From a virus: 24,190 nucleotides of DNA. Below, one piece after another: positions 1 to 6,753 of this stretch. The stretch lies in the IMG/VR virus record IMGVR_UViG_3300003690_000212, positions 1 through 24,190 of that record; one strand, 5' to 3'. The notes under the pieces are model-generated. The model ran no database searches, had not been told where the DNA came from, and was given only the letters and a program-made list of their open reading frames with translations. Both the position numbers and the translations under genes were made by a program. Positions within the stretch are counted from its first letter, which is position 1; each line of letters opens with the position of its first letter.

Positions 1-559
1 AGGTAAACACATCGCCGTATCTACGTGCGAATTGTTCAAAGGTCATCACAAACAAGAAATGGAATTGCTCTCTGGTCTTTTCGACCACTTCGCTGGGGAC
101 GCCAAGCATGCTTAAGTTTTTGAGAGCCTTCTTAAAAGCTCGCGGCCATCGGCCCATCGGTTTGTTGGTTACTACGCCCTCGGAATAAGCCATGTCTTGA
201 ATAATATACAGAATTCTCTTGCGTTTGGCTTCGGGACTAAGTTCAGACCCTTTGGGCTCTTCGCCCGGTTCGGGGGCGCCCTCCCATGCCTGCTCGTCGG
301 TGTAAGCCGAGAGGATATTAAGCAACTTATGACCAAACTCCTGGGCGGTGGTCCCGCGTTCTTGACCGCGCACAGGAATACTGTGAAGGCGTGTGTCCTT
401 CCATTGATGACCCATCCAGGTCTTTGCTTTTTCGCTAGCCTCGGGAAGTGTGGCTTCGATGCGGTCTACGACTACTTCGGGGAGTCCTATGTCTCGGACC
501 CCCTCTATTAATACGTCTTCGCGTAGGTAGCGGAACCATTTATCGGTTGCGTAACTCAT
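1..559 (-). CDS. Conserved-looking phage protein of unknown function, C-terminus cut by window edge
   Basis: An open frame starts at ATG 559 and runs off the left edge, giving 186 codons without a stop. The start is supported by a GAGG Shine-Dalgarno about 9 nt upstream, in the 41-nt gap after the preceding gene. The protein opens MSYATDKWFRYLREDVLIEG, continues with a RDIGLPEVVVDRIEATLP stretch and a GHQWKD motif, and has a charged, acidic middle (EPGEEPKG) followed by a basic helix (AKRKRIL). It looks soluble, with no signal peptide or membrane segment. I do not recognise a catalytic motif and give no function. It is the last visible gene of the run that starts at groEL. The small plus-strand frame at 197-511 overlaps it and is judged a shadow. 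Confidence 0.8.
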   Translation of the reverse strand, partial: MSYATDKWFRYLREDVLIEGVRDIGLPEVVVDRIEATLPEASEKAKTWMGHQWKDTRLHSIPVRGQERGTTAQEFGHKLLNILSAYTDEQAWEGAPEPGEEPKGSELSPEAKRKRILYIIQDMAYSEGVVTNKPMGRWPRAFKKALKNLSMLGVPSEVVEKTREQFHFLFVMTFEQFARRYGDVFT

Positions 560-600
560 TAATTTTTACCTCAACACTGTAAATAGTTGCTTATTTTACA

Positions 601-951
601 TTACTTCCAAAAGAGTTGGACGGCAAGGATGAGGCACGACAAGAAGACACATGTTAAAGTTTTAGCAGTAAGCATGCTTTCATGAAGAAGCACCCAAGTT
701 AATATAGGAAAAACAAAATAAGATGCCGAAAACCCTACAAATCGGCCGGACCATGCGGCGCCGGTCTCCTCAAAGATCAATTTTGTAGCATACCAAAAGC
801 ATAATCCCACGGGAATAGAATAAATTCCTACGGCTAGGAAAGGTTTATCTCGCCACCAGTTCCACGCAAATTGCGAATTAAGTTGAAACCACATAAACAC
901 ATGGCCTAAAACAAAGAAGCCAATCCCTGCCATCATATTAAAAGTTGGCAA
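601..951 (-). CDS. Small four-helix membrane protein, SMR/DMT-like
   Basis: A 116-aa, very hydrophobic protein with four predicted transmembrane segments: about residues 6-24, 38-56, 70-88 and 94-114. The size and four-helix layout resemble the small multidrug resistance (EmrE-like) branch of the drug/metabolite transporter superfamily. However, I cannot see the membrane-embedded first-helix Glu that SMR pumps use, so transport is only a possibility. The chosen start is TTG 951, because AAGGA sits 8 nt upstream. This gives a 14-nt overlap with the gene before it. The in-frame tandem ATGs at 936 and 933 would remove the overlap but have no Shine-Dalgarno. It is coupled to the D12-like protein upstream. 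A host inner-membrane location is inferred from the hydrophobicity. Confidence 0.7.
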   Translation of the reverse strand: MPTFNMMAGIGFFVLGHVFMWFQLNSQFAWNWWRDKPFLAVGIYSIPVGLCFWYATKLIFEETGAAWSGRFVGFSASYFVFPILTWVLLHESMLTAKTLTCVFLSCLILAVQLFWK

Positions 952-1687
952 TTATTATTTCCTTACACTTTTCAGAGTGTGGTGTTTCTCTACCGAATTG
1001 ATCTACCATAATGATATGTTTTCCTTCGTATAGTTCCAATAGCTGTGGATGAAAATCATACACTGTTATCCATTTTCCAGGTTCTCCTAATAGGAAATCG
1101 ATTAATTTAAGATGAGGAATAGTAGTTTTTTCTATAGTTCTGCTGTACCGCGGCATTGTGTCGAAGCTTCCAAGGGGAAACAACAAGTAATCGTTCGAGT
1201 CGCAGCTATAAAACGTTTCTAAAAAAGAGGCGGCTTGATGAACAACACTGAAATTAGAAATTTTAAAGTTCCCCAGTCGCAATAAAGCCGCAGCCGTAAA
1301 GTTATGAAGGTTCATGTTTCCATGCGAAACGGTACCGCGGACAGAACATCGATTTAAAAGAAAAAACAATGCTGCATTAAGGAATGGGCCCTTCACTTCG
1401 GCTATCTGTTCTTGTAAATTATAAAAAGCTTTTTCATCCTCCGGAGGGAATAGATTGTTAGCGATCTCTGCTATGCGGGCGGGATCGGAAAGGGCGCAAG
1501 TCCAAAAATTATGTACCTCCTTACTAAAAGTATAGGCGGTTAAATGGCGATTATAAAAAGCCAAAGGAATTTCCAGGACGCCGGCAAATAAAAAAAAGGA
1601 ATGAATATTACTTCTTTCTGGTATTATTTCTTTTAATGCTGAAAGGCTCTTGGTGGGAGCATCTAAGTCTCTCAATAATGTTTTCAT
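938..1687 (-). CDS. D12-class adenine methyltransferase-like protein lacking the catalytic DPPY motif
   Basis: A 249-aa protein whose order of segments follows the D12 class of DNA N6-adenine methyltransferases. A glycine-loop-like FLFAGVLEIPLAF lies near residues 33-45, where Dam enzymes have FxGxG. A helix with AALFFLLNRCSVRG at 105-118 resembles the Aa-F-lNR-fnG block. A conserved-strand region with NFKISNFSVV follows at 140-149. At the position of the catalytic D/N-P-P-Y (about 168-172) the sequence reads LLFPL, so the methyl-transfer motif is missing, and the AdoMet loop is also altered. I therefore infer a fold relative that is probably not an active methylase. It might bind DNA or a nucleotide, or block other enzymes. 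Translation is coupled to the preceding gene by a 4-nt ATGA overlap. The fold assignment is by eye and moderate. Confidence 0.65.
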   Translation of the reverse strand: MKTLLRDLDAPTKSLSALKEIIPERSNIHSFFLFAGVLEIPLAFYNRHLTAYTFSKEVHNFWTCALSDPARIAEIANNLFPPEDEKAFYNLQEQIAEVKGPFLNAALFFLLNRCSVRGTVSHGNMNLHNFTAAALLRLGNFKISNFSVVHQAASFLETFYSCDSNDYLLFPLGSFDTMPRYSRTIEKTTIPHLKLIDFLLGEPGKWITVYDFHPQLLELYEGKHIIMVDQFGRETPHSEKCKEIIIANF

Positions 1688-2004
1688 TCTTCTTCATAAA
1701 CCATCACTTCCCCCGCGGGAGAAGGAAGGGGAGTTTGTGACTTCGGCCTCTCGCTTTTATAACTGATATATCCGTTCAGAAGCTGTGTCACATCTTGAAA
1801 AACATAGTCTGCGCGCGCCAAGCACTGTCGCACTTCTTCTATTTTCTCCACGTTCGCCAGTGTAGCCAATCGTTCAGGGGAAACCTCGTTGGCTTTTGCC
1901 ATTGCTTCATTTAAATAGTCAAAGGCTTTTTGTGCCAATCGGAACGTTTCTGCTTCCACTTCGTCTATCTCTACATTATATTGAATCGTCACTCGTTGGC
2001 TCAT
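1684..2004 (-). CDS. Small acidic helical phage protein, unknown function
   Basis: A 106-aa protein starting MSQRVTIQYNVEIDEVEAET. A short beta-like N-terminus (about 1-14) is followed by long amphipathic helices (about 15-85) with regular Leu/Ala spacing, and by a proline-rich acidic tail ending VMVYEEE. There are no cysteine pairs, membrane segments or catalytic signatures. The start ATG 2004 has GAGG 5-6 nt upstream. It lies 1 nt after the preceding gene and overlaps the following D12-like gene by 4 nt, so it belongs to the groEL-led transcript. I do not recognise the family. A helical adaptor or subunit is possible but unproven. Confidence 0.7.
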   Translation of the reverse strand: MSQRVTIQYNVEIDEVEAETFRLAQKAFDYLNEAMAKANEVSPERLATLANVEKIEEVRQCLARADYVFQDVTQLLNGYISYKSERPKSQTPLPSPAGEVMVYEEE

Positions 2005-2005
2005 C

Positions 2006-2494
2006 TTATCCTCTTAATAATTTAGCAGTATGTTGTAGTTGCTGTTCTACAATAGCCGGGGCGCCAACCACTACAATATCTGTGCCGGTATGACCTTTAT
2101 TAATGGTCAATTTAGAAAATCCATGGTCTGGATTCAAGCCGGGAGCTAAAAGATTCTGCTCATTTAGTTGGCGCATGCGCATCTCTTCTCTTATCATGAT
2201 AACGTGTTCGGGATTGACTAATACCTCTCGCAACGTGTACTCTTGATTAGTTGTTACTGTTCCATTCGCACACACTTCTGTTAGTTTTACTAACAATTTT
2301 TCCTCCATAGGATATACATGTCGTTTCTGTGCGAGCATTTGTCGCCCCCATACCCACAGAAGAGCATGCTGCTCGGCTTGTTCTCCAAGATAAATAGCTG
2401 CTATTGGTTTCTGTGTGGTTATAACATGGGGCTCATGTTCATTAAACAACTGGACCGCTTGTGGTATATAACATAAATCGCCTTCTTTCATCAT
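2006..2494 (-). CDS. Unknown 162-aa protein encoded directly downstream of groEL
   Basis: The protein begins MMKEGDLCYIPQAVQLF. The N-terminal half (about 5-85) is rich in short hydrophobic strands (AAIYLGEQ, LLWVWGRQ) with a CYIP motif, suggesting a small beta-barrel domain. The C-terminal segment (about 125-160) contains INKGHTGTDIVVVGAPA. The start is the first of two tandem ATGs at 2494 and 2491, with GGAG 6 nt upstream overlapping the groEL stop region. Only 3 nt separate it from groEL, so it is almost certainly co-translated with the chaperonin. I see no chaperonin substrate-binding or GroES mobile-loop motif, and the real GroES-like gene lies 15 kb away, so I do not call this a co-chaperonin. 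The function is unknown. Confidence 0.72.
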   Translation of the reverse strand: MMKEGDLCYIPQAVQLFNEHEPHVITTQKPIAAIYLGEQAEQHALLWVWGRQMLAQKRHVYPMEEKLLVKLTEVCANGTVTTNQEYTLREVLVNPEHVIMIREEMRMRQLNEQNLLAPGLNPDHGFSKLTINKGHTGTDIVVVGAPAIVEQQLQHTAKLLRG

Positions 2495-2497
2495 TTT

Positions 2498-4072
2498 TTA
2501 CTCCGTTTGTATAATCCCGAAATTTGTAGTAATCAAAGTGCCAGCGCAACTAGCGGCGTTTTGCAGCGCGCAGCGCGTGACCTTCACGGGATCAATTACT
2601 CCACTTTCATATAAATTGGTGAGTTCTCCCTTGCGGAAATCCCACCCGACATCATCAGGCGCATTTAAAACCTGTTCCAATATTAAGTCAGGAGATGCTC
2701 CGGCATTTAATGCCATTTGTCGAATAGGCTCCTTGCATACTTCTTTGATAATCGAAATGCCCAAAGCCTGATCACTGTTGTCCAACGAGGAGAAGTTAAT
2801 ATCTTTGGCTGCGCGCAACAGCGCGGTGCCTCCGCCAGCAACGATACCCTCTTCTTGAGCGGAGTTTACCGCCTCTAGAGCATCTTCAATGCGATGCTTT
2901 TTCTCGGTCATCTCAACTTCCGTGGCTCCTCCGACGCGAATAACTCCCACTCCTGACGCCAAGCGAACAATTCTAGCCTGAATGCTTTCTCCTTCTTGGA
3001 TTGAGTCCGTGGCCTTAATAGTTTCTTTTAGGCTCGCGATCTTATTTTCAATCTCTTCGAAGTCAGCGTTCCCACCAATAATCGTTGTAGTATATTTAGT
3101 GCTCTCAATAGAATTTGCGCTGCCAAGGTGTTGAAGCTTTACATCAGGTAGCTTCACTCCACTTTCACGGGTTATGAAAGTGGCACCTACCGACAATGCT
3201 AAGTCTTGCAATGTGGTACGACGCTCCTCTCCATATGCCGGAGCTTTAATTGCGGCGATCTTTAATGTTCCACGCATAGCATTCATAATCATGGCTGCGA
3301 GGGCTTGGCCGTCGATATCTTCCGCAATAACCACCAAGGGGCGCCCTTCTCTGGCCATCAATTCCAACAAGGGAAGTATAGGCTCAACATTAGAAATCTT
3401 ATAATCACTTACAAAGATGAGCGGCTCCTCATATTTCATGACGGCCCTGCGTTCATCAGTAATGAATGCGCCGGCGCAGTATCCTGCATCAAATCGAAAT
3501 CCCTCGGTGAGATCGAGGGATGTTTCCAGTGAGCGGGATTCTTCTATTGTAATAGATCCATCTTGACCCACCCGATCCACAGCAAGAGCGATAAGCTCTC
3601 CAATTGTAGTATCATTATTGGCCGAAATTGTTGCGATATGTGCAATATCGCCTGTGCTTGTAACTGGTGTAGCCATCTTTTCCAGGTTTTTTGTAATCTC
3701 TTTAACTGCAACTTCAATTCCTCTCTGTAGTTCTATGGGGGATACACCAGTGGCAATGTACCGCTGGGCTTCCCGCAAAATAGCGCGTGCCAACACAGTC
3801 GCGGTAGTAGTACCATCACCTGCGTCAGTGTTTGTTTGAATGGCTGCCTGTTTAATAACTTGGGCAGCCGCATTCTCAAAGGGATCCTCTAACGCAACAA
3901 AGTGCGCGACGGTTACCCCATCCTTTGTAATAAACGGTGTTTGTCCTTTCTCTTGGAGAAGCACATTTCTTCCGCGGGGTCCTAAAGTGGATGCCACATT
4001 GTCGGCTAATATGTTAACGCCGTTCATGATCTTCTGCTGTAGCTCTGTTTGGCTATTATAAGCTCTGCTCAA
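2498..4072 (-). CDS. groEL: Phage-encoded GroEL chaperonin (Hsp60)
   Basis: A 524-aa group I chaperonin, nearly full length (bacterial GroEL is about 548). GroEL forms a double heptamer that folds client proteins in an ATP-driven chamber. Family signatures are intact: GRNVLL near 35, ITKDGVTV at 48-55, the ATP-binding DAGDGTTT at 83-90, VEMTEKKHRIEDALEA with the catalytic Asp, and EEGIVAGGGTALL in the C-terminal equatorial part. The apical domain spans roughly 190-375. The protein stops shortly after LITTNFGI, so the flexible Gly-Gly-Met tail of bacterial GroEL is absent. The start is TTG 4072, with a GAGGT Shine-Dalgarno 5 nt upstream; the next Met would remove conserved residues. A consensus sigma-70 promoter lies just upstream (4093-4121). 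It leads the left-hand gene run and presumably works with the GroES-like protein at 19556-19837. Confidence 0.97.
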   Translation of the reverse strand: MSRAYNSQTELQQKIMNGVNILADNVASTLGPRGRNVLLQEKGQTPFITKDGVTVAHFVALEDPFENAAAQVIKQAAIQTNTDAGDGTTTATVLARAILREAQRYIATGVSPIELQRGIEVAVKEITKNLEKMATPVTSTGDIAHIATISANNDTTIGELIALAVDRVGQDGSITIEESRSLETSLDLTEGFRFDAGYCAGAFITDERRAVMKYEEPLIFVSDYKISNVEPILPLLELMAREGRPLVVIAEDIDGQALAAMIMNAMRGTLKIAAIKAPAYGEERRTTLQDLALSVGATFITRESGVKLPDVKLQHLGSANSIESTKYTTTIIGGNADFEEIENKIASLKETIKATDSIQEGESIQARIVRLASGVGVIRVGGATEVEMTEKKHRIEDALEAVNSAQEEGIVAGGGTALLRAAKDINFSSLDNSDQALGISIIKEVCKEPIRQMALNAGASPDLILEQVLNAPDDVGWDFRKGELTNLYESGVIDPVKVTRCALQNAASCAGTLITTNFGIIQTE

Positions 4073-4092
4073 TTTGCACCTCTCTATAATAC

Positions 4093-4121
4093 ATTATAAC
4101 CTCTCGACAAAGGAATGTCAA
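4093..4121 (-). promoter_or_regulatory. Perfect sigma-70 promoter driving groEL
   Basis: On the minus strand TTGACA (4121-4116) is followed after exactly 17 nt by TATAAT (4098-4093). Both hexamers match the bacterial housekeeping consensus. It lies in the 55-nt gap between the stop of the 494-aa gene (4128) and the groEL start (4072), with the expected transcription start near 4086. No CIRCE repeat (the HrcA operator common at bacterial groE) is present, so heat-shock-type control is not indicated by sequence. Confidence 0.9.
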
Positions 4122-4127
4122 GCTTTT

Positions 4128-5612
4128 TTATTCAGGTTCGGAATCAGGAGCGCTAATTTGAGTGCGCAGGGAATCTTGAATTTGAATTGTGTTCTCGATT
4201 GCTTTTTCTCCAGAACCAATGGCGCGGGCCCTCTTCTCGAAGGTAAAGTACTTAGTAATGTTTTCGGACAACGCATGCGTAGCCGTAAACATTTCAGTGA
4301 GTTCTCCATTTAATTTATCCATATGCATTTCTGCGACCGCTTCAATTTGTTCGGGGGAGTAAGCAAGAGTTCCTAGTTCCTTATAGTCGACAAATCCAAA
4401 AGAACTAAGCTGTGGCGCACTGATCATCCATTGAGTGGTGTGGCCGGCGGCTTCCGTCAATAGTGACCATTCTTCGAGGATTATTTCAGTCAAAGATTGT
4501 TGTATGTCTTCTTTATAAAGGTCGCCTATTTCTCGTGGGGTCAATCGCGCACCTTTGCGGCGCTTGGCGTCATAGTATCGTTCAACGCGTTGTTGGGTAG
4601 TAAGGTCTTCATCACTTGGGGCGCGCATGGCTTGGCGCCATCCTGCCGGTTCTGTTTCAGAGGCTTCGGCCGGTGGGGGACTGTCATCGCCAAGCGGAGA
4701 CGTATCGGCGCGTTCCAACTCAGCCTCTCTTTTACGCCTTACTCTTTCGGAATAGCCTGCCGTATGCTGTAAAAGTTTATACTTATCATCCCATGACGTC
4801 GCAGCCTTGAGTTTCGCGATAGACCCTTCCGCAGAAAGATTCGTTCCCACTATTTTAAATAAGCGGAGGCCTGCTGCTTTGCCGCGGCCCCTGGCGGACA
4901 ATGTTAAGGCATCTATAAAGTTGTCTTGAGTTAAAGTAAATTCCTCAATCGCAATTTTTTCACCATCTTTGCGAGCTACCACATAAACCATGCGACCGAA
5001 TTCAGCTAAGCCATCCACAAGATTAGTATAGCTCCCTTCGATATTGGTTTTTGGACCCAGCAACTTTAAACTGACGGGCAGCGGCTCATCACTTTCAGTA
5101 AAGGCAATCAAATCTTGAATTGGCAAATTGCCCTTGGCAGATACTTCTCCAACTTGGACGCCTTGTAACAGTGCCGACATAAATCCTTCGAACACAAAAC
5201 CTGCGCTGGCAGCATTAAAGCTCGTAACAACCGCACTCAGGGATTCGAGAATAATGAGCGACGAAATGATGCGCCTTGGCGACGTGATTCTATTATCGGG
5301 GGCCGCAATTTGTTGCAAAAAAGCTAGTTTTCCTTGGATAGTTCTTCCTCCTCCGACAACATTAAACAGGCGTTCGATTTGCGCGCGTTCCATTGACTCA
5401 GGATCTCCCCACGCCTCTGTGGGAGTGAACTTAGGCAGTACCAGCAAAAACTCTTTTCCCTTCGAAACCTTGGTGGACGCTTCGCTGACCACTACGTTAT
5501 CATATACTTGGTCCAACGTTTCCTCAATCAATTGCATGAGAGCATGCGGATCCATCAGTTGATCCATTGTCTTGTTATATTCTTCTTTTAAAATCTCGCC
5601 CAATTCAGACAT
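4128..5612 (-). CDS. 494-aa phage protein with a possible PD-(D/E)XK nuclease-like core
   Basis: The protein starts at ATG 5612, with AAGGA about 9 nt upstream, 12 nt after the ClpP-like gene. It has a helical N-terminus. A compact region at about 95-200 holds AASAGFVFEGFMSALL (Glu142), LPIQDLIAF (Asp167) and PVSLKLLG (Lys183), then a GSYTNLVDGL helix. Glu in a helix, Asp at the end of a strand, and x-x-Lys in the next strand is the order of the PD-(D/E)XK nuclease core, so I infer a restriction-endonuclease-like fold at low to moderate confidence. Residues about 300-350 are charged and proline-rich (SPPPAEASETEPAG), probably a linker. The C-terminal 140 residues are helical. Alternative: a virion or DNA-packaging-associated protein that shares this pattern by chance. 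The plus-strand frames here are shadows. Confidence 0.8.
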   Translation of the reverse strand: MSELGEILKEEYNKTMDQLMDPHALMQLIEETLDQVYDNVVVSEASTKVSKGKEFLLVLPKFTPTEAWGDPESMERAQIERLFNVVGGGRTIQGKLAFLQQIAAPDNRITSPRRIISSLIILESLSAVVTSFNAASAGFVFEGFMSALLQGVQVGEVSAKGNLPIQDLIAFTESDEPLPVSLKLLGPKTNIEGSYTNLVDGLAEFGRMVYVVARKDGEKIAIEEFTLTQDNFIDALTLSARGRGKAAGLRLFKIVGTNLSAEGSIAKLKAATSWDDKYKLLQHTAGYSERVRRKREAELERADTSPLGDDSPPPAEASETEPAGWRQAMRAPSDEDLTTQQRVERYYDAKRRKGARLTPREIGDLYKEDIQQSLTEIILEEWSLLTEAAGHTTQWMISAPQLSSFGFVDYKELGTLAYSPEQIEAVAEMHMDKLNGELTEMFTATHALSENITKYFTFEKRARAIGSGEKAIENTIQIQDSLRTQISAPDSEPE

Positions 5613-5624
5613 ATCATCTTTTCC

Positions 5625-6266
5625 TTATATAATAATGTCGGCAATACCTAGTTCGACTGCTTCTTCTGCTGATAAATAGACATTAACTTTGCGTTCGAGC
5701 ATCTTTTTCAATCGCGATTTAGTCAGTTTTGTTTCTGACACCAAACAATCAATGAACATTTGTTGTTGTTGTTCAATGGCTTCCATTTCATTCAGCATGT
5801 TATGCAAGTCCCCCTGGTTGCCACCCACGACTGAATGAATCATAACGCGGCAGTTTTTTCCAATCTTGCGTTCGCCCTCTGTGCCGGCGGCTAGGATCAA
5901 TACTCCTGCTGACATTACCTTACCCAAACCTACAGTATGAATAGGCGTCCGTTCGCGTACCATCCTTATCACATCATAAAGAGCAAACATATCATCACCC
6001 GAACCTCCATAGGTAGAGATATAAAAATCAATAGGCTCTATATCTTCCGGGTCTTTGTGCTTGTTAATATCGTTAGCATACAAAAGCGCATGTACTAATT
6101 CTCCTATTTTCTCTTCTACTACTTCTGCGAATAGTCCCACCATAGGAGACGCTTCTTGTTCAGGTTCTTTTAGTTGGTCAGGATCAAAAAAAATTAAATT
6201 CTTTTTTTCATCTTCGTCTAAGTTAGTAACAAAAGGAGCCAGCGCTTTCTTAATGCGTTCAATCAT
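5625..6266 (-). CDS. clpP: ClpP-like serine protease with a Ser-His-Asn triad
   Basis: A 213-aa ClpP-family protein. ClpP subunits form tetradecameric barrels that degrade unfolded proteins delivered by AAA+ partners; some phage relatives process heads. The oxyanion region YGGSGDD (86-92), nucleophile Ser119 in KVMSAG and His144 in VMIHSV are present. In the handle/active-site block before LSAEEAVELG, the residue matching E. coli Asp171 is Asn195. A Ser-His-Asn triad is known in Listeria ClpP1, so activity is possible but may be conditional. The N-terminus carries about 40 extra residues before the ClpP core. ATG 6266 has an AGAGGG site upstream and overlaps the preceding membrane-protein gene by 8 nt. 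No ClpX/ClpA ATPase lies in the window, so a host unfoldase or independent action would be needed. Confidence 0.93.
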   Translation of the reverse strand: MIERIKKALAPFVTNLDEDEKKNLIFFDPDQLKEPEQEASPMVGLFAEVVEEKIGELVHALLYANDINKHKDPEDIEPIDFYISTYGGSGDDMFALYDVIRMVRERTPIHTVGLGKVMSAGVLILAAGTEGERKIGKNCRVMIHSVVGGNQGDLHNMLNEMEAIEQQQQMFIDCLVSETKLTKSRLKKMLERKVNVYLSAEEAVELGIADIII

Positions 6267-6666
6267 TCGACCCTCTCATTAAAAATTGTACTGCAAAGTC
6301 TTGGTTGTTTTCCAGATATTTCATCGCGCCGGCCCAATCGTCAAATTCTAACAAACGATCAAAGGGCGGCGTATGAAGGGCGACCAACATTCTAATGGCC
6401 TTTTTCTTGTAATAATCAAGCTCCTCTTCCATTTGATATGAAAAAGCAGTGATATTATGCTCGGTTTCTCCCGATTCTACCATTTTTTCCATGCGGTAGA
6501 CTTTGGCAAAATAAAAATCTTCAATGGCTTGCGCCAGAAGTGCGGTCGCCATAAGTTGGGCGCCTTTGATAAGCAGCAAACTAGTGCGAGTAGATCTAAT
6601 AAAGTAAAGAAGCTTGCAAGTTATATATCCGAAGATAAAGGTTAATGTAAAAGCACCCCATTCCAC
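6259..6666 (-). CDS. Small membrane-anchored phage protein, unknown function
   Basis: A 135-aa protein with one N-terminal transmembrane helix (about 5-24: TLTFIFGYITCKLLYFI) and possibly a second weak hydrophobic segment at 30-48. The rest is a soluble, charged helical domain containing YFAKVYRMEKMVE and YYKKKAIRMLVALH. The start is GTG 6666, chosen because AGGAG lies 6 nt upstream. It is the first gene after the promoter at 6722-6750 and overlaps the ClpP-like gene by 8 nt. It may tether something to the inner membrane. No catalytic motif is visible and the family is not recognised. Confidence 0.72.
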   Translation of the reverse strand: MEWGAFTLTFIFGYITCKLLYFIRSTRTSLLLIKGAQLMATALLAQAIEDFYFAKVYRMEKMVESGETEHNITAFSYQMEEELDYYKKKAIRMLVALHTPPFDRLLEFDDWAGAMKYLENNQDFAVQFLMRGSND

Positions 6667-6682
6667 TATTGTCTCCTATCTG

Positions 6683-6721
6683 TAAAACAAATCGACCACT
6701 AGAGCTTACACCCTAGTGGTC
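6683..6721 (-). terminator. Hairpin with 9-bp perfect stem and T-rich tail, possible terminator or operator
   Basis: GACCACTAG at 6694-6702 is an exact inverted repeat of 6713-6721, with a 10-nt loop. Read on the minus strand, the hairpin is followed by a T-rich run (6683-6693, GATTTGTTTTA) and lies 33 nt downstream of the acidic protein's stop, as a Rho-independent terminator would. The GC content of the stem is only moderate and the T run is interrupted. The repeat also touches the -10 box of the promoter at 6722-6750, so it could equally be an operator. Confidence 0.6.
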
Positions 6722-6750
6722 AATATAACTGCTCGTAAAGTTGTTGTCAA
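6722..6750 (-). promoter_or_regulatory. Sigma-70 promoter for the membrane protein/ClpP/494-aa unit
   Basis: TTGACA (6750-6745), a 17-nt spacer and TATATT (6727-6722) on the minus strand: a perfect -35 and a 5/6 -10. It begins directly after the stop codon at 6754 of the acidic-protein gene. The transcription start is expected near 6715, inside the first arm of the inverted repeat 6694-6721. It would serve the genes at 6666-4128. Confidence 0.85.
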
Positions 6751-6753
6751 GTT

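Noticed and set aside
197-511. Plus-strand open frame of 104 codons
   Set aside because: It lies inside the better-supported minus-strand gene at 1-559, has no ribosome site, and its composition is that of a shadow frame.
576-600. Imperfect TGTAAATA/TATTTTACA inverted repeat as a terminator
   Set aside because: It is AT-only with a bulge and no T run on the minus strand; too weak to call.
2006-2494. The gene after groEL as a GroES
   Set aside because: It lacks the mobile loop and barrel motifs, and a much better GroES-like gene is at 19556-19837.
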